From NCBI GenBank assembly GCA_021789155.1, contig JAJYJW010000005.1:1-44968 (forward strand): DNA of 44,968 nt, given 5' to 3'. This DNA comes from Microcaldota archaeon (GTDB taxonomy: Archaea > Micrarchaeota > Micrarchaeia > Micrarchaeales > CABMGC01). Numbering within the stretch: position 1 is the first letter of the stretch; each line of letters opens with the position of its first letter. The notes beneath the pieces were generated by a model that was not told the origin of the DNA, searched no databases, and saw only the letters and a program-made list of their open reading frames with translations. Below are positions 16,244-23,684 of this stretch, one piece after another. The position numbers and the translations under genes are program-made.

Positions 16244-16717
16244 CTATATGAATATTATCTGTCCGCCTTCGCTCATGCTTATGAAAGTAGCGGCGCCAAC
16301 CATTCCGTCTATCTCGGGCAGAAGGTCCTCTTTTTTCACGTCCATGACTGCCATCGTTGTTGAGCAAGCATTGAGTTTTACTCCTGCCTTCTTCGCGTTC
16401 TTTATCATAGTGTAAACATCAGGAATTTTCGTCTTCTTAATCTTGCTGCTCATCATGGCAGTCATGAGGTGCGTCATTCCCGGAAGCATGCCTATTATGT
16501 TCGGCATCGGCATGGTGGGATTTGCCACCGGCGATATCTTCAGTTTGTTCACGCTTTTCTTGCTTGCTGCGAACATGCCCCAGAAAGTGAAGAACACGTT
16601 TACCTCGTAGCCCATAACCGCAGCAGTATTTGCGAGTATGAACGCAGGGTATACCATATCGAGCGTTCCCTTCGAGAGTATTATCGACAGTTTTTGCGTG
16701 GCCACGTTGTCTGCCAT
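16244..16717 (-). CDS. DsrE/DsrF-like family protein (DsrE2 type)
   Basis: 157 residues. KLSIILSKGTLDMVYPAFIL at the N-terminus, the hydrophobic GYEVNVFFTFWGMFA segment and ACSTTMAVM with Cys118 match the DsrE2 subgroup, which binds sulfane sulfur and trades it with TusA. The central Met/Pro-rich loop (PTMPMPNIIGMLPG) is typical of this subgroup. First gene of a three-gene sulfur operon. GGTGA six bases before the ATG is a clear ribosome binding site. Confidence 0.88.
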   Translation of the reverse strand: MADNVATQKLSIILSKGTLDMVYPAFILANTAAVMGYEVNVFFTFWGMFAASKKSVNKLKISPVANPTMPMPNIIGMLPGMTHLMTAMMSSKIKKTKIPDVYTMIKNAKKAGVKLNACSTTMAVMDVKKEDLLPEIDGMVGAATFISMSEGGQIIFI

Positions 16718-16746
16718 TTTTTCACCGTTTTATACTATGCATGCTG

Positions 16747-16756
16747 TTAATTTAAG
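16747..16756 (-). promoter_or_regulatory. TATA box of the sulfur operon
   Basis: Minus strand CTTAAATTAA is centred about 35 bases before the dsrE ATG. A closer AGTATAAAAC (16727-16736) is too near the start codon to act as the box. Confidence 0.4.
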
Positions 16757-16853
16757 TGTTTCTGACGGTGAAAAAGCCGTATTAACCTTTTGTTTTGCGC
16801 AATCATCTGATGCGATGTATTTTAAGGAGTTCAAACTAAGTAATTCCGATTGT

Positions 16854-17855
16854 ATGGCAAAGCCAGTGATATTTGTAACCGACATATGCGAAGATCCCGA
16901 TGATGCGTTGGCGCTGATACTGGCACTCGCCTCCCCAGAAATAGGGGTGAAATTGGTTGTCACCTCCGATGAGAAGGATGGGAAGAGAGCCGCATTCGCG
17001 AGGGCGCTTCTAGACGCGTTGGGCTCCAGCAACATACCTGTGGTTAGAGGTCATGAGAGCATAAAAGAAGGAAGCGGCGCAGTCATCGAGAAAGTGTTCG
17101 GCAGCACTGGCATTCTTGCGCGCACGAAAATACCAGAGGAAAAGGATTACGTCTCAACGATAAGGCAAACAGTCAAGCAGAATCCCGGAATAAGCATAAT
17201 ATCCGTAGGCACTTTCGTGGAGCTTGCAGATCTTGCCAGAAGGGAACCCGAAATAGCAGGTTCTGTCGGAGTTACCCTGATGGGTGGAGCACTTAATTAC
17301 CATAAACCCGGAAAGGCCGAGCACAATGTTCGCTATAGCATAAGCGATATCACCGGCATAGACTCGAAGCCGGTGATCAACGCAGCCATGGATCTTTTCA
17401 CCTCTCGCATGAACCTGAGGTTCGTGCTTGGCGACACCACGTTCATGCCAGACAAGATAGGCATTACGAAGGACAGCGAGACGTACAAATTATTCGACGG
17501 ATTGGGATCCACCGCCGCGGCTCTAGTGCAGGCAAACATGGATGCATTCTTCGAGAAATACTACAAGGTAAGCATAATGCACGATCCGCTTACTGTAGCG
17601 TCAATGTTGGGCGATTCCATCGTAGAGTTCGGCGATAAAAAGATAGCGATGGGCGAAACCGGCGAAATGCGCGAGGCAGGGAACGCCGTCGAGGGAATGG
17701 TTCTCAGGCAGTTAAAGGTAAGCACTAACGCAAACTATTCCGAGTTCATGCAGCTATTCTCCCAAAGAATATCTGCGCTGGTCCTGAAGAGCGCGCAAAA
17801 CGAACTCAAAGTGCTCGAGCGAAAGGAGGAAGTGACCAAGGTAAAGATAAAGTAA
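16854..17855 (+). CDS. Inosine/uridine-preferring nucleoside hydrolase-like protein
   Basis: 333 residues. The N-terminus FVTDICEDPDDALALI matches the nucleoside hydrolase calcium/ribose-binding loop, and SIMHDPLTVASML matches the C-terminal His-Asp motif. The family cleaves the N-glycosidic bond of nucleosides for base salvage. Two differences stand out: the second Asp of the D-x-D-P-G-x-D-D loop is Cys12 and its Gly is absent, and the usual F-N-x-x-x-D-P-E-A-A motif is not visible. Substrate or activity may therefore differ. The ATG at 16854 fits a TATA-like TGTATTTTAAG near 16820. The upstream open frame is rejected. Confidence 0.8.
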   Translation: MAKPVIFVTDICEDPDDALALILALASPEIGVKLVVTSDEKDGKRAAFARALLDALGSSNIPVVRGHESIKEGSGAVIEKVFGSTGILARTKIPEEKDYVSTIRQTVKQNPGISIISVGTFVELADLARREPEIAGSVGVTLMGGALNYHKPGKAEHNVRYSISDITGIDSKPVINAAMDLFTSRMNLRFVLGDTTFMPDKIGITKDSETYKLFDGLGSTAAALVQANMDAFFEKYYKVSIMHDPLTVASMLGDSIVEFGDKKIAMGETGEMREAGNAVEGMVLRQLKVSTNANYSEFMQLFSQRISALVLKSAQNELKVLERKEEVTKVKIK

Positions 17856-17860
17856 GAGTA

Positions 17861-19492
17861 TCAGTTTTCCTGTTCCTCGGGTTCCTGGCTTTCATCGCTC
17901 GCAGCCTCCTCCTTTTCCTCCTCGGAATTGGCAAAGAGGCTCTTGTATTTCGTCTCTATGAGATTCCTTAGCGAATTTTCTATGGTAACGGCGTCTTTTC
18001 CCGTAAGCTCCCCAAGGTCCTCCGAAAGCTGGCCTATGTACCTCATTATGGTTTTGTATCTTGTTTCCGCGATTCCCTTGTTCTTCATTCCGTGCAGGTA
18101 ACGCTGCAAATTCCTCAATCCGTCCATGACTGCAAGCTTTATCTCGTCTTCGATCTCGCTTTCGGGGGCTACGGACTGTTTGCCAACCCCTGCGTATGGC
18201 ACGTATACTGAGCATATGCTGACGAGTATGCTAACAGGTACGTTGTCTATGTCGTTTATTCCGTATCTTTTCCATGCTATGTCGCGTACTGCTTCCGTGA
18301 TCGCGCAGCTTCCCCCATCGAACAGCAATGGGACTTTGTTTGCGAATCTAAGTATGCTCATGCTCGCGGATTCCTCTCCGGATCTTCCCGCTGCGCCACC
18401 ATACGCTATGCCAATTTCAACCAGGAAAGGTATTCCCCCTTTGAACACCTTGGGTTTTCTCTGCACTACCGATACGAATTCCGGATTCAGTATGTTCCTT
18501 ATCGCGGCTTCTATACCCGCATCGCCTATTTCTGATATCGAATCCGTTTCTGGGCTCACCCACTTCATCTTCTTTATCGCATTCACTATCGCTTCTGATT
18601 CGTTCCAGGTTATGTTTCTAGGTTCCTTGTCAAAGTCTAGTTCAGGTATGAGCGTTTTCATCTCGTCTATTTTAGCCGGGCCGAATCTTGAGAAGCTCTC
18701 CGAGAAAAACGTCGATACCTTGTTGGATGTGCTTGCGTGCGCGAAATCGAGAAGGTCCGCAGCTTCCAACCCCAACGGGTGCGGTTTGGCCTGCTTCGCC
18801 TTTTTGGGCAATTCCTCCACGCTCCTGGGGAACACGTACTCCTTTCCTTCTGGATCAAGAAGGGTCAGGCTAGCATGCGGATTGACCATTGCGGTTCTCT
18901 TTACGTATTCGTAAACCCCATGCACGCTTTTCTCGTACTTTACTCCGGCAAACTCCGCCGTTACCTCCAGTCCGTGCATGTTTGTTGGATTCTCCAGCTT
19001 AGCAACGTTTTCGATTATTGGTTTGTTGTTCTTTATGTCAAGTGAGATATCGCATTCGAATGCTTCGCTGTCGGTATACGATTTAGCGTGAATGCCCTTT
19101 CCCGTGGTTATCTGCGCGAAAAGCGTGCAGCCCGCAGCGCCAATTCCCTGTTGGCCTCGCTGTTGCACATACCTATGGAACTTGGTCCCAGACAATACTG
19201 ATGCCAATGCCTTGCCGATTATCTTTTTCGGTATGCCTATCGCATTGTCGCGTACGGTAATTATGTATCTTTCTTCTCCGTTTTGCTGTATCTTCAGATA
19301 TATCTCGGGCATTATGCCTGCTTCCTCGCATGCATCGAGGGAATTCGTCACGTATTCGTGTATCGCAGTCGTAAGCGATCTCACCTTCCCGGAATATCCA
19401 AGCATCTGCCTGTTTTTCCTGAAGAACTCTGTTACTGAATGCTCTTTGAATTCCTTGAAAACATTTTCCGCATTCTTCTGTTCGTTACTCAT
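17861..19492 (-). CDS. top6B: DNA topoisomerase VI subunit B
   Basis: 543 residues, the GHKL ATPase subunit of the type IIB topoisomerase that relaxes and decatenates DNA in archaea. Bergerat-fold motifs: EYVTNSLDACE (46-56, Mg-binding Asn50 and general-base Glu46), DNAIGIP (82-88) and QRGQQGIGAAG (111-121). A helix-two-turn-helix/transducer region follows, with ALASVLSGTKFHR and the long C-terminal helix. The acidic tail (Glu-rich, last 30 residues) is unusual but harmless-looking. The A subunit is not in the window. It overlaps the KH gene by 8 bases, an arrangement known in other archaea. Confidence 0.96.
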   Translation of the reverse strand: MSNEQKNAENVFKEFKEHSVTEFFRKNRQMLGYSGKVRSLTTAIHEYVTNSLDACEEAGIMPEIYLKIQQNGEERYIITVRDNAIGIPKKIIGKALASVLSGTKFHRYVQQRGQQGIGAAGCTLFAQITTGKGIHAKSYTDSEAFECDISLDIKNNKPIIENVAKLENPTNMHGLEVTAEFAGVKYEKSVHGVYEYVKRTAMVNPHASLTLLDPEGKEYVFPRSVEELPKKAKQAKPHPLGLEAADLLDFAHASTSNKVSTFFSESFSRFGPAKIDEMKTLIPELDFDKEPRNITWNESEAIVNAIKKMKWVSPETDSISEIGDAGIEAAIRNILNPEFVSVVQRKPKVFKGGIPFLVEIGIAYGGAAGRSGEESASMSILRFANKVPLLFDGGSCAITEAVRDIAWKRYGINDIDNVPVSILVSICSVYVPYAGVGKQSVAPESEIEDEIKLAVMDGLRNLQRYLHGMKNKGIAETRYKTIMRYIGQLSEDLGELTGKDAVTIENSLRNLIETKYKSLFANSEEEKEEAASDESQEPEEQEN

Positions 19493-20006
19493 TCAACCAC
19501 CCAATCTGTGTGCTATCCTTCCTCTCCTTTTCCATCGCAGCGTAGGCTTTCTTGTGCGTGCCGCCTTCAAGCAGAATGTTGACCGCAGTCATCGCTATCT
19601 TAGTCTCTTCCATATTGCCAATCATGCTTATCGTGTTGCCGTATATGCACATCACTACCCCGCTTACCCTTTCTATGTAGCCCTTCGTTTTCCCATCGCT
19701 GCCTATTACCCTGCTTTTAAGTCGCGTCCTCTGCGCTTCGCTGCTCGTCATTTCCTTGAGGTTTATGCTAGTGAACGTTTCCTCTTCCTTAAGGAGAAGC
19801 AGAGCGTCTTTAACTTCGAAACCTCTGCCATACGCTTGTATGACGTTCTTGGCATTGAACTCGTCAAGAGGCTCACCCTCTATTATTACCTGATTATCGT
19901 CTTCGACGCGCAGGCTGCACTTGAGCCTTCGCTCAAGATAGTGAAATTTTTCGTCATCCCTTGTAAGCGAATTTGCCCTAATCTCGGGTATAGCAATTTG
20001 TTGCAT
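19485..20006 (-). CDS. KH-domain RNA-binding protein (archaeal Dim2/Pno1-like)
   Basis: 173 residues. Two KH-like units are visible. The second has RVIGSDGKTKGYIERVSGV, with the GxxG loop and the Pno1/Krr1-type sequence. Archaeal Dim2 homologues bind the 3' end of 16S rRNA during small-subunit maturation and often lie beside top6B, as here. ATG 20006 is chosen over an adjacent in-frame TTG at 20009. A TATA-like GAGATAATAC (minus strand, 20035-20044) would give an almost leaderless message. No signal peptide. Confidence 0.88.
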   Translation of the reverse strand: MQQIAIPEIRANSLTRDDEKFHYLERRLKCSLRVEDDNQVIIEGEPLDEFNAKNVIQAYGRGFEVKDALLLLKEEETFTSINLKEMTSSEAQRTRLKSRVIGSDGKTKGYIERVSGVVMCIYGNTISMIGNMEETKIAMTAVNILLEGGTHKKAYAAMEKERKDSTQIGWLNE

Positions 20007-20053
20007 CAATAACTACCGCAGTCGCCTTAACAGGGTATTATCTCTAGCAAAAG

Positions 20054-20065
20054 CTAAATATATTG
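20054..20065 (+). promoter_or_regulatory. TATA box of the Rieske gene
   Basis: CTAAATATATTG is centred about 29 bases before the ATG at 20088, which predicts a leaderless transcript. Confidence 0.5.
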
Positions 20066-20087
20066 TTTCAAATGTTTTGTTGATTAA

Positions 20088-20396
20088 ATGGCAAAAATTC
20101 TTGTTTGCGGATCTTCGGAGCTCCAGGAAGGGAACATGCGTGGTTTCGAGAGCAATGGGCATAAGCTGCTCATCGCCAGAATAGCTGGGAAGGTATATGC
20201 CATGAATGGCATATGCAAGCACCAAGGCGGACGCTTGTATGATGGCGAGCTCAGCGGAAAGAGCGTAACCTGCCCTTTGCACGGATCAGTCTGGGACGTA
20301 ACAACCGGCATTCTCATAGATTTCTACGACAACCTGCCTAATGAGGAAATGTATCCCGTAGTAGAAGAAAATGGCAGTATCTTTTTGGAACTCTAA
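20088..20396 (+). CDS. Rieske [2Fe-2S] ferredoxin
   Basis: 102 residues and a single Rieske domain. Cluster ligands are Cys43/His45 (GICKHQGG) and Cys62/His65 (TCPLHGSVWD), in the order expected for dioxygenase-type Rieske ferredoxins. The SVWDVTTG and hydrophobic strand ends also match. There is no membrane anchor, so it is a soluble electron carrier. The partner is not obvious here: no oxygenase or cytochrome bc gene is nearby. It is transcribed away from the KH gene. Confidence 0.92.
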   Translation: MAKILVCGSSELQEGNMRGFESNGHKLLIARIAGKVYAMNGICKHQGGRLYDGELSGKSVTCPLHGSVWDVTTGILIDFYDNLPNEEMYPVVEENGSIFLEL

Positions 20397-20406
20397 GATT
20401 GCCGAT

Positions 20407-20416
20407 GTTTTAAATA
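20407..20416 (+). promoter_or_regulatory. TATA box of rfcL
   Basis: GTTTTAAATA is centred about 40 bases before the rfcL ATG. Confidence 0.45.
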
Positions 20417-20451
20417 ACAATTCAGACAATATATTTTGGTAGTGTATTCCA

Positions 20452-21657
20452 ATGCTGATTGACAAGTACGCGCCTACAACGCTCAACCAAATAGTCGGAA
20501 ATCACGACGTTGTAGACAGATTGCTTGCATTCGGCTCTGCTGCGCAGTCAGGCAAGCAGAAACCAATAATGCTTTTCGGGCCTCCGGGAGTGGGGAAGAC
20601 GTGCTCAGCGCATGCGCTCGCCGCTTCGAATGGATTCGAGCTTCTTTCTTTAGACGCTAGCGATTACAGAGACGCGGAATCGCTCAGGAAAACGCTTCTT
20701 CCAGCAGTGAATTCAAGCAGGCTTTTCGGGGGAAAACTTCTCATACTGCTAGATGAGATAGACGAGCTCTCCACAAAATTCGACGGCAATGCGGAAAAGG
20801 TGATACTCGACGTTCTGGAAAAAACAAAATATCCGGTGGTGTTCATAGCAAACGACTATTGGAACAAGAAAATTGCGTTTCTAAGGGATAAAGTCGAGAA
20901 ATTTGAATTCAAGCGCGTGGACAATGGAGAGCTCACCGCTTTCCTTACCAGCATAGCGGAGAAGGAAGGGAAGAAAGTGGAGAAAGAGATAATAGAGAAC
21001 ATAGCGATGAGGAGCAACGGCGACGTGCGCTGCGCAATGAACGACTTGGATGTGATGTTCGATGCCTCTCCGGAATTGCTTTCGAGTCTCGGAATAAGGA
21101 ACAGGAAAGCGGAGATATTCGGAGTTTTGGATAAGATATTCCTTTATTCGAACTTCGATACAGCAAGGTCAGCCTCAATTTCTTCCGATCTTGACACTTC
21201 TATGCTTATGAATTGGATAGAGCAGAACGTTCCCACAAGGTATAACGGGAAGAAGGAGAGACTTGATGCTTATGATAATCTTGCAAGAGCGAGCTTTTTC
21301 CTTCACAACGCGCAGCGCAACAACCATTACAGCTACTTGAGGTATTCCAGCATATTGATGACGAGCGGTGTGGCGCTCTCGGCTCGCGGCAACGTATCCT
21401 ACAGTTCCTCATACTCTTTTCCCGAAGTCATAAGGCAGCTCGCGTCAAGCAAGAAAGGCAGGGTGGTAGTATCCAACATAACTACGAAGCTCATATACTG
21501 CGTGCATACGCACAAAAAGAACATATACTCCGAATACTTCCACTTGTTTAGGGCAATGATAGCAGATGCGGACAAGAAAGGCACGAGGGAGGAATTGAAC
21601 GCTATGTTTCAAAGAACCTACGGGCTTACCCCGGATGAGATCAAGGCAATCGCATGA
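20452..21657 (+). CDS. rfcL: Replication factor C large subunit
   Basis: 401 residues, AAA+ clamp-loader large subunit. It starts DKYAPTTLNQIVGN as in RFC proteins. Walker A is GPPGVGKT (43-50), Walker B LLDEID is at 99-104, and sensor 1 is VVFIANDYW. Sensor 2 lies in the NGDVRCAMNDLDV stretch, followed by the C-terminal collar domain. It loads PCNA together with the small subunit, which is not in the window. Archaeal RfcL is often 450-500 residues with a Lys-rich tail and PCNA-binding peptide. This one stops right after the collar at TPDEIKAIA, with no such tail visible. Confidence 0.93.
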   Translation: MLIDKYAPTTLNQIVGNHDVVDRLLAFGSAAQSGKQKPIMLFGPPGVGKTCSAHALAASNGFELLSLDASDYRDAESLRKTLLPAVNSSRLFGGKLLILLDEIDELSTKFDGNAEKVILDVLEKTKYPVVFIANDYWNKKIAFLRDKVEKFEFKRVDNGELTAFLTSIAEKEGKKVEKEIIENIAMRSNGDVRCAMNDLDVMFDASPELLSSLGIRNRKAEIFGVLDKIFLYSNFDTARSASISSDLDTSMLMNWIEQNVPTRYNGKKERLDAYDNLARASFFLHNAQRNNHYSYLRYSSILMTSGVALSARGNVSYSSSYSFPEVIRQLASSKKGRVVVSNITTKLIYCVHTHKKNIYSEYFHLFRAMIADADKKGTREELNAMFQRTYGLTPDEIKAIA

Positions 21658-21780
21658 TCAGAAGTATGCATATCATGCAAATGTCAAATTATTAATTATG
21701 CTGTGCTTGCGCTGAATAATGCCGTAAACTTTTGCCATAGTCAGGGTTATTAAGCCGAACGTGAAAGAGATTCTGGTTAC

Positions 21781-21951
21781 ATGCAGAAAATAATAAGCCT
21801 CAATTCCTTCCTGGAAAACGTTGCTCCTGCAGTCATAGAAAAACGCGATGCTTATGATGATAGGCAAACGCGCATAGTGCAGACGGATCTCAAACAATTC
21901 GTCTTCGAAAGAAGGCAGAGCCGAAGCCTGATGGAGTTTGTAAGGTATTGA
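21781..21951 (+). CDS. Possible 56-residue small protein
   Basis: ATG to TGA, starting MQKIISLNSFLENVAPAV and ending RSLMEFVRY. Charged and soluble-looking, with plausible amphipathic helices. An AT-rich GTTATTAAG near 21744-21752 could be its TATA box. The following frame starts at a TTG overlapping the stop. No family recognised. It could equally be a remnant of a decayed gene. Confidence 0.3.
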   Translation: MQKIISLNSFLENVAPAVIEKRDAYDDRQTRIVQTDLKQFVFERRQSRSLMEFVRY

Positions 21952-22052
21952 AAACTACAGAAATGATCATCTTGCGCGCAAAGCGAGATAATTCCTTGTT
22001 GGAATCGCGTCCTTTGACCATAGATTATCAGGTTACCTACTCTAGCGAATAG
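21948..22052 (+). CDS. Possible 34-residue ORF overlapping the preceding one
   Basis: A TTG (21948) or ATG (21963) start, ending at TAG. It reads LKTTEMIILRAKRDNSLL onward. The overlap with the previous stop looks like coupling, or like one gene broken by a frameshift. Very weak evidence either way. Confidence 0.18.
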   Translation: MKTTEMIILRAKRDNSLLESRPLTIDYQVTYSSE

Positions 22053-22055
22053 CAT

Positions 22056-23165
22056 TCATCCTGATAACTTGCATTCTACTTTTGAATCGAGGAATCTGCC
22101 ATAACGCTCAGCTTCTTCAAGAATGCCCTTTTCCTGGTCGCGGGTTAATTTCGAAAATGAAGTAGTGGCAATCCTTATTTTGTCTTTCATCCGTTGTTTC
22201 TTCCACGTGCCTATGACCTTGCCTTCGTATACTATTATTGGCAGGAATATCCCGTTGCTGTAAATGATTTTACCCTTGTCGAATGCGTTCTTCACGTATC
22301 TTTCGTCCAAGGCTGCGCTTCTGTCCCTATAGCCTATCAAATACTCGTCGAATGCGGGAAGGAGATGGAGCGACGCATCGCGCTTCGACTTTGCGATGCT
22401 TTTTTGCATGTAATAGGTTCTTCCGTCAATCTCTTCCTTCTTTAGCTTCTGCTTCGCGCTTTCAATCCCTTTCCTTGCGTCGCTGACTTTCAGGCCAGAC
22501 CACCATACGTAATCCTCAAGCATAGCTGGCCCATGGCTAGTGAAGTAGCGTATCGCGAGTTCGCGCAGTGCATCATCTCCAGAGAATACGCTGCCGCCGC
22601 GCACCCATTCGTCGAGCAATGCGAAAGTGGGCTGCTTGCCGTCATGCGCGCCGAAACATATGAGCCCGTTCCATGCTGCCCTGTAAAGCATGTGATAACC
22701 CAGGTTGTTCTTGCTTGGAACTCCTCCCTTGCTAAGTATCTCGTACATCTCTTTTCGCTGAAGCTGTTTGTTCCCTTTCAGCGCGTTCTCGAACAGCAGC
22801 ATGGTCTTTTCCACTGTCTTGTCGGTCAACCCAAGGTGCGAATCGCGGAGTTTCGCAGTAGAAAGCAGTCTAGGCCCGAATAATTTGAGCAACCATCTTA
22901 TGTCGCTTGCGTGGGCGAAGTGCAGTGTTCCGCGCATAAGCCACGTTCTTACTATCTGCCGCGCCTCTATCCTGTTCTCAATATCTTTTTTCGTCATGCC
23001 TTCATTGCACCGCAAGCCTATCGCCCAAAGTGCCGCCTGATAATCCTGCGCCTGCATTGCGCCTATGCTAGCCACAACATCCTCTGGTTTGTCGAATGCA
23101 TTCGCCGTGATGTGTTGGTTGGATAGCCTCAGTTGCGTTATGTCCTGCTGATCCAAGCAATTCAC
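22056..23165 (-). CDS. AlkZ/YcaQ-like winged-helix DNA glycosylase family protein
   Basis: 369 residues. Matches the winged-helix superfamily of AlkZ/YcaQ glycosylases that remove bulky or crosslinked alkylated bases. The candidate catalytic Q-x-Q is QAQ at 38-40 in GAMQAQDYQAALWA. RTWLMRGTLHFA (74-85) and the conserved PAFDEYLIGYRDRS also fit. Start is GTG 23165, overlapping the previous stop by four bases (GTGA), so it is coupled to the HPP-like gene. The substrate is unknown. Archaeal members are little studied. Confidence 0.82.
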   Translation of the reverse strand: MNCLDQQDITQLRLSNQHITANAFDKPEDVVASIGAMQAQDYQAALWAIGLRCNEGMTKKDIENRIEARQIVRTWLMRGTLHFAHASDIRWLLKLFGPRLLSTAKLRDSHLGLTDKTVEKTMLLFENALKGNKQLQRKEMYEILSKGGVPSKNNLGYHMLYRAAWNGLICFGAHDGKQPTFALLDEWVRGGSVFSGDDALRELAIRYFTSHGPAMLEDYVWWSGLKVSDARKGIESAKQKLKKEEIDGRTYYMQKSIAKSKRDASLHLLPAFDEYLIGYRDRSAALDERYVKNAFDKGKIIYSNGIFLPIIVYEGKVIGTWKKQRMKDKIRIATTSFSKLTRDQEKGILEEAERYGRFLDSKVECKLSG

Positions 23166-23680
23166 GGATTAATGTTGAAATACTCCAATACTACTTTGAT
23201 CATGGTGAATACCGTCACTCCTACTACAACTATCAGAACGCCTACGTAATCCAATTGGTATATCACGAATGCAAAAGCTATTCCCATTGCCGCTGGATGC
23301 ATGCTGTCTGTTTCGAACATCAAAAGCGCAACCATGAAAAGCGTAAGCGCAGATGCAGCGTAGAACCCAATAGTGCCAGTAAGCAGATAGCCCATTTCCC
23401 CAAGTATAGCGGCTATGGTGTAGCTGCGTATGAACCTGTTGACGTTTGATGAACGTGCGTATGGCGTCATGAAAAGGGTAAAAGCGGAAGCGGCAAACGA
23501 CGCGAATACTATGGCAGAGCCGGAGCTGTAACGGAAGTCCTTGTCCAGTATTTCAAGAACATAGATGAGAAGCATCAGCGTTGCCACTGTAAGCAATATC
23601 GGTATGATGATATGCTGCCTGTTTGGCTTGTGCCTTGTTTTCCTGTATTTTTCATGGCTGAATTCTTCGGTTAGTTTCAT
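23162..23680 (-). CDS. HPP-like integral membrane protein
   Basis: 172 residues with a basic, cytoplasmic N-terminal 22 residues, then four to five hydrophobic helices (about 24-43, 54-72, 85-105, 108-122 and 130-165). DSMHPAAMGIAFAF resembles the HPP motif of the HPP family, with Pro-Ala in place of Pro-Pro. Some HPP proteins are linked to nitrite transport, but that cannot be assigned here. It lies 4 bases after the propeller gene and overlaps the glycosylase gene, so it is the middle of a three-gene operon. Confidence 0.7.
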   Translation of the reverse strand: MKLTEEFSHEKYRKTRHKPNRQHIIIPILLTVATLMLLIYVLEILDKDFRYSSGSAIVFASFAASAFTLFMTPYARSSNVNRFIRSYTIAAILGEMGYLLTGTIGFYAASALTLFMVALLMFETDSMHPAAMGIAFAFVIYQLDYVGVLIVVVGVTVFTMIKVVLEYFNINP

Positions 23681-23684
23681 GCTT

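Larger units (their letters stand above)
21658..22055. other. Gap between rfcL and the AlkZ-like gene
   Basis: 398 bases without a secure gene. On the plus strand there are two short overlapping reading frames (21781-21951 and 21948-22052) that read like protein. No tRNA and no strong repeat were seen. Confidence 0.5.

Noticed and set aside
16727-16736. AGTATAAAAC as the TATA box of dsrE
   Set aside because: Its centre is only about 15 bases before the ATG, so transcription would start inside the gene.
16638-16853. Upstream extension of the nucleoside-hydrolase-like gene
   Set aside because: It overlaps dsrE on the other strand and lies before the TATA-like box. The family begins at the ATG 16854.
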